Assembly (NCBI GenBank): GCA_938022235.1 | Contig: CALIEL010000241.1 | Span: forward strand, 1 to 23,338 | Length of the DNA stretch: 23,338 bases | Reading direction: 5' to 3' | DNA from: Oribacterium parvum | GTDB taxonomy: Bacteria > Bacillota > Clostridia > Lachnospirales > Lachnospiraceae | Part shown: positions 16,241-22,765 of the stretch, piece by piece | Numbering within the stretch: position 1 is the stretch's first letter | How the letters are laid out: the number at the start of each line of letters is the position of its first letter | Notes under the pieces: generated by a model | Told to the model about the DNA's origin: nothing | The model's database searches: none | What the model saw: only the letters and a program-made list of their open reading frames with translations | Translations under genes and position numbers: made by a program

Positions 16241-17143
16241 ATGAAAATAAGTGAACTTACGAAGCTATGTGGATATGAGTTTTTTGGAGAAGACTTGGAT
16301 GTTTGTTCTATTCGCTGTTTTGACCACGCAAATGAAAATGATATTGCGATTATAAGGGATTTAAGCTGTATTAAGCAAACAAAGGCTAAATGCGTTCTGC
16401 TATCTCCTACCGTAGTAAATACAAATAAAACGATATTGTTTACCTGTGATTCTATTGATTTAGCATCTGTAAAACTTGGGAAGTTATTAAAAGAAAAAAA
16501 TCCATATAAAGAACAAAAGCAATATAAACGACAGGGACATTTTTTTGCTGCTGGAAATGTTAAGATTGGCAAGGGGACAGTTATAGGTCCCAATGTATGT
16601 ATAGAAGCGAACACTGTTATAGGGAATGACTGTTATATTTCGTCAAATGCTTATATTGGAGCAGGTACTATTTTAGGCAATAATATCAAAGTGGGGAGTG
16701 GAACTATTATTGGAGCGGATAGTTTTTACCATTACTATGATCAAGGTTTGCAAGAGTTTGAAGGATTAGGAAGAGTTATTATTAAGGATGGAGTTTCGAT
16801 AGGGAATAATACGATTATTCAGAGGGGAACATTTTCAGATACAATTATTGGGGTTCGAAGCAAAATAGGAAATTTAATTGATATTGGTCACGATGTAGAA
16901 ATAGGATGTGATTGTAAAGTGGTTTCTCAGACCGGAATAGCTTCTAATGCGAAAATTCAAAATAATGTCATAATATATGGGCATGTTGTAATTGCAAATC
17001 ATGTTTGTATTGGGGAAAATGCTGTTATATATGCAAAATCACTTGTGACAAAAAATATTCCTCAAAATCAACATGTTTCAGGAATTTTTGCGCAGGAGCA
17101 TAAGAAAGAATTAAGAATGCAAGCTAAATTAAGGAGGATATAA
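16241..17143 (+). CDS. LpxD-like left-handed beta-helix N-acyltransferase
   Basis: A 300-residue protein with the full LpxD layout. Residues 1-60 resemble its UDP-sugar-binding N-domain (GEDLDVCSIRCFDHANENDIAII). Hexapeptide repeats fill about 100-270 (VKIGKGTVIGPNVCIEANTV and onward), and a short helical tail follows HVSGIFAQ. His217 (DIGHDVEIG) and His248 (IYGHVVI) occupy the places of the catalytic and oxyanion-type histidines of E. coli LpxD (239 and 276), with one six-residue turn fewer between them. LpxD transfers 3-hydroxyacyl from ACP to the 2-amino group of UDP-3-O-acylglucosamine in lipid A synthesis. No other lipid A gene is in the window and the host looks Gram-positive, so the acceptor may differ. 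It lies between dynamin and coiled-coil genes. A related sugar O/N-acyltransferase is the main alternative. Confidence 0.85.
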   Translation: MKISELTKLCGYEFFGEDLDVCSIRCFDHANENDIAIIRDLSCIKQTKAKCVLLSPTVVNTNKTILFTCDSIDLASVKLGKLLKEKNPYKEQKQYKRQGHFFAAGNVKIGKGTVIGPNVCIEANTVIGNDCYISSNAYIGAGTILGNNIKVGSGTIIGADSFYHYYDQGLQEFEGLGRVIIKDGVSIGNNTIIQRGTFSDTIIGVRSKIGNLIDIGHDVEIGCDCKVVSQTGIASNAKIQNNVIIYGHVVIANHVCIGENAVIYAKSLVTKNIPQNQHVSGIFAQEHKKELRMQAKLRRI

Positions 17144-17152
17144 GTAGCTATT

Positions 17153-17893
17153 ATGGGGTTTGTTGGAGATTTTATCTGTAATGTCGCTGAAGGAGTTCTT
17201 GACGGAGTAAGCGCAGCTGGAGATTTTATTGGAGGTGTTTTTGGTGACCTTTTTGGAGGAAGTTCAGGCTATCATCCCGGGCCATCTGAAAATGAGTCGC
17301 ATACTAAAAAGATTGCTGATGAATTAGCAGAAATGAAGGAGAAGGTTAGAAAGCGTTCTGAGAAGCAAGAAGAAAAAATTCTTAAATATATTAATCAGTC
17401 CTTAGAACAGCTGATAAAAGGTCTGGAAAATGTTAATCATCAGGAATTTGGCGGTAAAACATTAAATATCAATATTGAAAATATTAAACGACAATATGAG
17501 TATTTAAAGAATGATGTGGTAGGTTTTATTGGAAATGAAGTGGATGGAAAATTGGTTCTTACGGATTCAGAATTATCTGTCATCTTAAAAGAACGAAACG
17601 ACAAAAAAAGAAATAAGAGTTTTGACGATTTTTGTAAAAAATTAGAGCGTCAAGTGACAGAGAAGCTAAGCCGGAAAATAGAGTCTACAGTTAAAAAGCA
17701 AGAGAAGATAATTAGAACAGAGATTGAAATTAGGCTTAATGAGGTGAATAGAAGTATGGAAGAAGCACAAAAGGCATATACTGAAATATTAAAGATTAAA
17801 GAGCAAGACGAGTCTAAGATGGCGGAGACTCAAATAAAATATATGTATCAATATGAGTTATCAGAAATACTTTTAGACCAGTTAGGAGGATAA
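17153..17893 (+). CDS. Unknown protein: glycine-rich hydrophobic N-terminus plus coiled coil
   Basis: A 246-residue protein. Residues 1-40 are Gly-rich and hydrophobic (MGFVGDFICNVAEGVLDG, then GDFIGGVFGDLFGG), as in glycine-zipper or amphipathic membrane-binding segments, without a signal-peptidase site. A short Pro/Ser hinge follows, then helices with heptad character at about 50-90 and 150-225, very rich in Lys and Glu. The ribosome site AAGGAGG lies about 15 bases before ATG 17153, which is wide; no nearer ATG, GTG or TTG exists in frame. The next gene begins 3 bases after its stop. Together with the 12476 product it is a candidate membrane-facing partner for the dynamin. No family recognised. 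Confidence 0.78.
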   Translation: MGFVGDFICNVAEGVLDGVSAAGDFIGGVFGDLFGGSSGYHPGPSENESHTKKIADELAEMKEKVRKRSEKQEEKILKYINQSLEQLIKGLENVNHQEFGGKTLNINIENIKRQYEYLKNDVVGFIGNEVDGKLVLTDSELSVILKERNDKKRNKSFDDFCKKLERQVTEKLSRKIESTVKKQEKIIRTEIEIRLNEVNRSMEEAQKAYTEILKIKEQDESKMAETQIKYMYQYELSEILLDQLGG

Positions 17894-17896
17894 TCA

Positions 17897-18232
17897 GTGT
17901 TTTTCTTTAATAGAAAGAAGTTGACAGCTATAGATGGTAAAGTGGATCTTATCCAAGAGCAGCTTGAACAGAATACTCATAAAATTGATGAAATTATGTT
18001 AAATCTTCATAAGCTGGACAACCGTTTAGAAGTAATAGAAGAGCAAGTAGAGAAAAACAGTACAGTTTTATCTCAAGCTATCAAGGAAGTAGAGGATGGC
18101 ATGTCAACAGAATTAAGTTGTATGCTAAAGGATTTAAAGAACATTCGTGACGAAGTGAATACTTCGAATGAAAAAGTTTTGGTGACTTTACAGTCAAGTT
18201 TGCAAAGTTCAAATGATGAGATAAACTCATGA
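17897..18232 (+). CDS. Short coiled-coil protein (possibly 5' half of a split gene)
   Basis: A 111-residue protein starting at GTG 17897, six bases after TAGGAGG. After a short hydrophobic MFFFN start it is almost entirely heptad-patterned helix (VDLIQEQLEQNTHKIDEIML, LDNRLEVIEEQVEKN). The stop overlaps the ATG of the next frame (ATGA), and the next product is again pure coiled coil, so the two may have been one chain of about 275 residues. No catalytic motif. Likely a spacer or oligomerisation component of the cluster. Confidence 0.7.
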   Translation: MFFFNRKKLTAIDGKVDLIQEQLEQNTHKIDEIMLNLHKLDNRLEVIEEQVEKNSTVLSQAIKEVEDGMSTELSCMLKDLKNIRDEVNTSNEKVLVTLQSSLQSSNDEINS

Positions 18233-18723
18233 AAACTGATATTTTAAAGGAACATAGTGAAAGTACTGCTAAGTTAATGGAGGAAGTAACACAATCCAGC
18301 AATATTATCCGTACTAGTCTTATAGAGGAAAGCACGCAAAGCAAGAAATCTACAAATGAGTTTCATAGTAATATTAAATCTGACATAGATAGAATCAAGG
18401 AATTGCTAAATGGAGTGGATGAAGATTTAAATTCTTTATCGAGAACAGAACTAGCAGAAGTATCCTCGAAACTACAATTAATAATGAATGAAATTCACGT
18501 TGTGAAGAATGATACCCTTCAAGAACAAAGAGAAGTTTCTTCTATGTTCACTAGAAGACTAGATGAAACGAAAGAAGAGCTAAAAGATATAGTTTCTGAA
18601 GCGCAGACTGTAAATCATGGAAAAGTAGAGCAATATACAAAAGAATTAGAAAGTAAATTGGAAATGATGGAATCTTCGCTAAAACTATTGTTGCTCAATA
18701 GCGTTATGGAACAGATAAAGTAA
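18229..18723 (+). CDS. Coiled-coil protein (possibly 3' half of a split gene)
   Basis: A 164-residue, fully helical, charged protein with heptad repeats (LTELAEVSS-like segments, KELESKLEMMESSLKLLL at the end). Its ATG overlaps the preceding stop by 4 bases (ATGA) and has no good ribosome site of its own, so it is made either by translational coupling or, in an undamaged relative, as the continuation of the preceding frame after a one-base shift. In this frame an upstream TGA at 18217 limits any frameshift to about 18217-18232. It is the last gene of the AT-rich block. Function unknown; structural. Confidence 0.65.
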   Translation: MKTDILKEHSESTAKLMEEVTQSSNIIRTSLIEESTQSKKSTNEFHSNIKSDIDRIKELLNGVDEDLNSLSRTELAEVSSKLQLIMNEIHVVKNDTLQEQREVSSMFTRRLDETKEELKDIVSEAQTVNHGKVEQYTKELESKLEMMESSLKLLLLNSVMEQIK

Positions 18724-18778
18724 GAGACTATAGCAAAGTTATTACAATAAGATAATTTGAAAGCCCCTGGTGACCCTC

Positions 18779-19864
18779 ATGAACCCAAAACCCTCAACAA
18801 CTGAAAAAACCTTACCCCATAAAACTGCCTCCCAAGATGATTATGATTATCCCGGCGATAAAACCTCCAAAACCTTGCGTATTCTAGAGTTATACGATGA
18901 ATTTACAAAGGGGCATCCGGTGAATAAGGCTGTGCTGGCCCGGAAGTACCATGTGGACGAACGCTCTATCCAAAGGTATATTGATGAAATCCGCATTTTC
19001 CTATCGGAAGTGCTGACGGACGGTAAGGAAGAGGAATGCAAGATTCTCTATAGCAAGGCGGAAAAATGCTTCAGAATGGAGAAAAATAAGTCCTCCAAGA
19101 TGAGCAACAGCCAAATTCTTGCAGTGTCTAAGATTATTTTAGAATCTCGTGCATTTCCGGTGGAGGAAGTAAATGAGATTTTACAGAAGATGGTGGATTC
19201 CTGCGTTCCTGCTGAAAGTATGAAGCTTGTTCAAGAACTGATTGGCAATGAGCGTTTTCATTATGTGGGGATACAGAAGGAAAGCCTTCAGGATAAGCTG
19301 TGGGAAATCGGTTTAGCTATTCATGAAAAGAAATTGCTGAACATTGACTACTGCAAGGGAAGTGGCAAGAGGGATAAAATTAAAAGAGTAGTAGCGCCGG
19401 TATCCATCTTATTTTCAGAATATTATTTCTACTTAAATGCCTTTATCATGGAAAAAAACGAAGAGGGGCGTTATCGGCGAAAGTATGATTTCCCTGCTAT
19501 TTTCCGTCTGGACAGGATTGAAAATTATAAGAAATGTAAAGAAAGCTTTATTGAACGGGGCAGTGAGCGTTTTGAAGAGGGAGAATTCCGTAAAAGAGTA
19601 CAGTTTATGTATGGTGGAGATTTGCAACGAGTGCTCATTAAATTTTACGGAGAAAATCCGGAGCCTATCACGGATCGATTACCTACTGCAACCATTATAG
19701 AGCAAGGAGCAGACTATTTCATTATCAAGACAGAGGTTTACGGAAAGGGAATTTTGATGTGGCTCTTAAGTCAGGGGAAGAAGGTAGAGCTGCTAAGCCC
19801 GGAAAGCCTTCGCTTGGAAATGAAAGAAAGTATTAAAGAGATGCTAAAGCTCTATCAGGAATAG
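18779..19864 (+). CDS. WYL-domain transcriptional regulator
   Basis: A protein of about 361 residues. Counted from the alternative GTG at 18770, residues 33-80 are a DeoR-type winged helix (KTLRILELYDEFTKG, then VDERSIQRYIDEI). The middle is a WYL domain, with FYLNAF replacing the usual WYL core Trp by Phe. The C-terminal part resembles the WCX extension (GKGILMWLLSQGKKVELLSP). WYL domains sense ligands such as nucleic acid fragments and regulate DNA repair and phage-defence genes. Both possible starts (GTG 18770, ATG 18779) lack a clear ribosome site. Base composition is like the distant flanks, not like the AT-rich genes just upstream. It may control the cluster or the small zinc-ribbon gene that follows; the target is not shown by the sequence. 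Confidence 0.88.
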   Translation: MNPKPSTTEKTLPHKTASQDDYDYPGDKTSKTLRILELYDEFTKGHPVNKAVLARKYHVDERSIQRYIDEIRIFLSEVLTDGKEEECKILYSKAEKCFRMEKNKSSKMSNSQILAVSKIILESRAFPVEEVNEILQKMVDSCVPAESMKLVQELIGNERFHYVGIQKESLQDKLWEIGLAIHEKKLLNIDYCKGSGKRDKIKRVVAPVSILFSEYYFYLNAFIMEKNEEGRYRRKYDFPAIFRLDRIENYKKCKESFIERGSERFEEGEFRKRVQFMYGGDLQRVLIKFYGENPEPITDRLPTATIIEQGADYFIIKTEVYGKGILMWLLSQGKKVELLSPESLRLEMKESIKEMLKLYQE

Positions 19865-19911
19865 CTTTAGTTCGCATTAAAAAATTAGATTTCATCAAAG
19901 GAGGAATGAAT

Positions 19912-20103
19912 ATGTCTCTATTACCGGATTGGAGGATTTGCCCTCATTGTCATAAGAAATACAGCTTTAACCCCGATGTGGGAAAGTTTAATTGCCCTCA
20001 TTGCGGTCATCCCGTTCTGGGAGGAAAGGCAGATATTTCCCTGAAAATTCAGAATCCCTTTGAGAAAGGGGAGAATTCTCTGTTTGGAGGAAAGAAAAAG
20101 TAA
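19912..20103 (+). CDS. Small zinc-ribbon protein
   Basis: A 63-residue protein with two CxxC pairs (ICPHCHKKYSF and NCPHCGHPV), which should bind one zinc ion, and a basic Gly/Lys tail. ATG 19906 is too close to the AAAGGAGG ribosome site. ATG 19912 has seven bases of spacing and is chosen. It lies 47 bases after the WYL gene and is followed by a strong terminator, so the two probably form one transcript. It might be a nucleic-acid-binding or adaptor protein; nothing more specific can be read. Confidence 0.75.
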   Translation: MSLLPDWRICPHCHKKYSFNPDVGKFNCPHCGHPVLGGKADISLKIQNPFEKGENSLFGGKKK

Positions 20104-20109
20104 AGATTG

Positions 20110-20167
20110 AGCCATCATCCAATTGTTTTAGTGATTTTTAAACATTGGGTGATGGTTCTTTTTTTTT
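20110..20167 (+). terminator. Strong intrinsic terminator after the zinc-ribbon gene
   Basis: AGCCATCATCCAAT (20110-20123) pairs with ATTGGGTGATGGTT (20144-20157), a 14-bp stem with two G-U pairs. One C and nine T follow (20159-20167). It closes the cluster/WYL transcription unit. Confidence 0.92.
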
Positions 20168-20352
20168 GCAAAATCCTGTTTGTTTAAAAGCATTCTCCTT
20201 TGAGCCCCATTAAATCCGGCTAAGCTCTTTTTTCCCCTTTACTTCCGATAAAAAATCTCATAAAGAAAATATAGAATGACAGTATTTGTCCTCCTCAAAA
20301 GCTAAAATCATCTTATCTTCCACGGGAAGAGTAGATTTATACCTCGCTTTTA

Positions 20353-20398
20353 GGTTCGGAAGGAACTGTCTATCAGGGATAGGTGGTACTTCCGGACC
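20353..20398 (+). ncRNA. Long imperfect hairpin upstream of the LRAT-domain gene
   Basis: GGTTCGGAAG (20353-20362) pairs with CTTCCGGACC (20389-20398). Inside it ACTGTCTATC (20365-20374; one base offset possible) pairs with GATAGGTGGT (20378-20387) around a three-base AGG loop. Total about 20 bp with G-U pairs and a small bulge. No T-run follows, so it is not an intrinsic terminator. It ends 48 bases before the start of the next gene, as a structured leader would. It matches no riboswitch I recognise. The rest of the intergenic region (20168-20352) shows nothing clear. Confidence 0.5.
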
Positions 20399-20446
20399 GA
20401 TATTGAAAGAAGTTTTGCAAGGAGAATGTTTATAAGGAGAATGAGT

Positions 20447-21421
20447 ATGGAAAAGCTATTGTTTGGAGATTTGGAAGATTGCCTGAATCCTGTAGAGGAG
20501 CTTTTGGATGGGCTGCAATCTTCCATGGAGGAGTTTTGCGAGAATCTATCGGATTTTGGAGATACGATAGGAGAGGGATTATCCTATATGGAAGAGAATT
20601 GGGAGGATGAGCTGGAGACAATTTCCGGAAACTTTTTGGAGGACATGGATAGAGCCAAGGAAGAGTTTTCAGAAGGGATAGAAGAGTCCCTAGAGGATTT
20701 GGACCGGGAATTAAAGGATATAGGGGAGCAGATAGGGGATGGAATAGGTCAGCTCCCAAGAATCATTAGCGAAAAGGGAGACTGGGAAAATGTTAAAGAG
20801 CTTCAAGGCTTTTCCTTGCAGAAAGACCGTTTGTCCAATCGATACAGAATTGTGGACAGCGCTTCTGTGCAGAAAGCGATTGGCAGTAAGGAGGCTATGG
20901 AAGCAAGGCTGGAAAGGCTTGCTAAGGGACATTTTCTGGAAGCAGGAGATGTGATAGGTGTGCATAGACCGGGCTATGAGCATTATGGCATCTATATTGG
21001 AAATGGAAAGGTGATTCACTATGCCGGAGAAGGCAGTGACTTCTTAGGGCCGATTTGTATTCATGAGGCGGATTTTTCGGAGTTTATAAAGGATGGAGGC
21101 GAGTATTTTTATCTGCATTTTCAGGGAAAGCTGCCGATAAAGATATACCGTTCCGAGAAACTATATTCCGGAGATAGCCTTCCCTTTGCCAATACCAAGG
21201 AGTACCGGATTTTTTCTCCGGAAGAAACGGTGAGAAGAGCGAGAGAAAGGGTGGGAGAGGAAGAGTATAACCTGATCTTCAAAAATTGTGAGCATTTTGC
21301 CCTTTGGTGTAAAACCGGTGTGGAGGAGTCTACCCAGGTAATCCATGGTGCCATGCAGTGTCTTGCCTTTGGACTGACCTGTGCGCTTCCGATTTTGCCT
21401 TATGATCTTTCTGAACAGTAG
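20447..21421 (+). CDS. LRAT-domain (NlpC/P60-like fold) protein with acidic N-terminal coil
   Basis: A 324-residue protein. ATGs at 20426 and 20441 are in frame, but the AAGGAG site is correctly spaced only for ATG 20447. Residues 1-110 are a very acidic, helical region. Residues 165-290 are an LRAT domain: GDVIGVHRPGYEHYGIYIGN with His179, VIHY with His191, and the hallmark NCEHF with Cys281 as nucleophile. Residues 300-320 are hydrophobic and could anchor the protein. LRAT/HRASLS enzymes act as thiol phospholipase A or acyltransferases on membrane lipids via an acyl-cysteine intermediate; some bacterial members may be peptidases. A small membrane protein gene follows after 13 bases, so the two are an operon. 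Substrate unknown. Confidence 0.88.
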   Translation: MEKLLFGDLEDCLNPVEELLDGLQSSMEEFCENLSDFGDTIGEGLSYMEENWEDELETISGNFLEDMDRAKEEFSEGIEESLEDLDRELKDIGEQIGDGIGQLPRIISEKGDWENVKELQGFSLQKDRLSNRYRIVDSASVQKAIGSKEAMEARLERLAKGHFLEAGDVIGVHRPGYEHYGIYIGNGKVIHYAGEGSDFLGPICIHEADFSEFIKDGGEYFYLHFQGKLPIKIYRSEKLYSGDSLPFANTKEYRIFSPEETVRRARERVGEEEYNLIFKNCEHFALWCKTGVEESTQVIHGAMQCLAFGLTCALPILPYDLSEQ

Positions 21422-21434
21422 GAAGGGGGCTCTC

Positions 21435-21896
21435 ATGGTTCTGTTTTTTGAATATTCCTTAATGGCTCTCGGTCTTTTCTTTTTTGGGCTTATCGGTTTT
21501 TGGAAGGGAATAGAAAATACAAAGAAAATACGAGGTCTTTTCTATGAAAGCCGTAAGCCTAAGGAATCCTTTCTTTTCCTCTATTTTGGACGAATTTTTG
21601 CCTGGATTTTTCTGGGAGGCTTTGGAGGATATACTTTCTTCTTTATGGCCTTGCGCTTTCATCTTAGGAATCATGAGGTAGTCTTACAGGCTTCCAATCC
21701 GATTTCTTCCAACTTTGCCTTTACCGGAAAGCTACTTGGAGAGCTGGGCAATGCTCTTGCAAGGGGCGGCACAGCAGGCAGCATGATTTCACTAAGTCTT
21801 TTCTGGTTTATGCTGGCTTTGATTTTTTGTAGTGGCGGAAGATTCTTTGCATGGATGAGTGGACTTCGTTTGCAGGAAAATGGCAGCAGGACTTAA
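21435..21896 (+). CDS. Small multi-pass membrane protein, unknown
   Basis: A 153-residue protein with about three hydrophobic segments: EYSLMALGLFFFGLIGFW at the start, FAWIFLGGFGGYTFFFMAL in the middle, and ISLSLFWFMLALIFCSGG near the end. The long upstream extension to 21381 overlaps the LRAT gene; ATG 21435 has GGAAGGGGG just upstream and is preferred. It probably works with the LRAT-domain protein, perhaps as a membrane partner. No family recognised. Confidence 0.75.
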   Translation: MVLFFEYSLMALGLFFFGLIGFWKGIENTKKIRGLFYESRKPKESFLFLYFGRIFAWIFLGGFGGYTFFFMALRFHLRNHEVVLQASNPISSNFAFTGKLLGELGNALARGGTAGSMISLSLFWFMLALIFCSGGRFFAWMSGLRLQENGSRT

Positions 21897-21929
21897 GAAT
21901 AATTTTTTGTTGGCAGGAAGCCAAAGAAG

Positions 21930-21974
21930 AAGTGCGGAAAATCACAATAATCAGTGAATTTTCCGCACTTTTTT
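21930..21974. terminator. Shared convergent terminator
   Basis: AAGTGCGGAAAAT (21930-21942) and ATTTTCCGCACTT (21958-21970) form a perfect 13-bp stem with a 15-base loop. TTTT follows on the plus strand. It ends the LRAT operon on the plus strand and probably the thioesterase gene on the minus strand; the minus-strand T-run (CTTCTTTGG) is weaker. Confidence 0.85.
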
Positions 21975-22377
21975 ATTCTTCCACCTCTCCAATAATATAC
22001 ATAGTCATTCGGGCGGTACAGAAGAGCTTATCCTCCTCGTCTTTCACCGTTACGTCCTGCACTACCGTGGTTTTGCCTTTGTGAAGAGCGTTACATTCCA
22101 CAAAGAGCTTCGTAGTTCCCGCCGGGCGGACGTAATTGATGTTGCCGGAGAGGGTGACATTTTTCACCCCGTAAGCATAGGCGGCCATGCCGGAGGCAAT
22201 ATCACAGAGGGTGTAAAGGGCACCGCCATGAACAGCGCCATAATGATTCAACATTTTCTCCGTAGCTTCAATGCTGTAGAGGCAGTGTCCCGGTTCAATT
22301 TCTAAAAGCTCTATTTTGTCAAAGCCGGATAATTCCTGAATATGGGCACGAACGCCCTCCATTACTTTTTCTCTCAT
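21973..22377 (-). CDS. PaaI-type hotdog-fold thioesterase
   Basis: A 134-residue protein of typical length. It has the hotdog signature NHYGAVHGGALYTLCDIAS, including the HGG loop and downstream Asp, then the long strand NINYVRPAGTTKLFVEC and the C-terminal FCTARMTMYI strand. Members hydrolyse acyl-CoA or aryl-CoA thioesters in the cytoplasm. ATG 22383 is too near the AAAAGGGG ribosome site; ATG 22377 has six bases of spacing and is preferred. The gene is alone on the minus strand and its neighbours do not suggest a substrate. Confidence 0.9.
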   Translation of the reverse strand: MREKVMEGVRAHIQELSGFDKIELLEIEPGHCLYSIEATEKMLNHYGAVHGGALYTLCDIASGMAAYAYGVKNVTLSGNINYVRPAGTTKLFVECNALHKGKTTVVQDVTVKDEEDKLFCTARMTMYIIGEVEE

Positions 22378-22383
22378 TTTCAT

Positions 22384-22765
22384 CCCCTTTTTTAATCCCT
22401 ATATGCGGAAGAAATAGATGATTCTTCTATGCACCGGAGTTATCTATACAACAGAATTGTTTTGTGAAATCGATAGCGAATACGGCTTTCCATGAAAATG
22501 CTGAACGTGCTTTAGCCGTTTCGGGCATTTAGTATAGCATTTCTTTTCCTTAGTTAAAATGCCTAATTGGGCGATTCCTATTTTTAATCCTTGCTTGAGG
22601 CACGGGGAAAGTTTAGGCTATTTTACTTTCGAATAGAAACTATACGAAAAACTCTAATTTTTTGCAAAAATTCTATAAACTTAAGAAAAATTCCTTTTCA
22701 AGAAAACGAAACTACAGTAGTATGTGAACTGGAAAAAGCTCTATTTTTTTGAAAGGAGAATGATT
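22384..22765. other. Divergent intergenic region
   Basis: About 380 bases between the leftward thioesterase gene and the rightward secreted-protein gene, so promoters of both lie here. I could not identify a promoter pair with both boxes well matched and spaced. A 7-bp inverted repeat GGCATTT/AAATGCC (22524-22530, 22557-22563) is too weak to name. GAAAGGAG at 22751-22758 is the ribosome site of the next gene. Confidence 0.6.

Noticed and set aside
16234..16614. 126-residue minus-strand open frame in the acyltransferase gene
   Set aside because: Antisense to the LpxD-like gene, no start signal and no recognisable domain.
20353..20398. Intrinsic terminator
   Set aside because: Stable stem, but no T-run follows on either strand.
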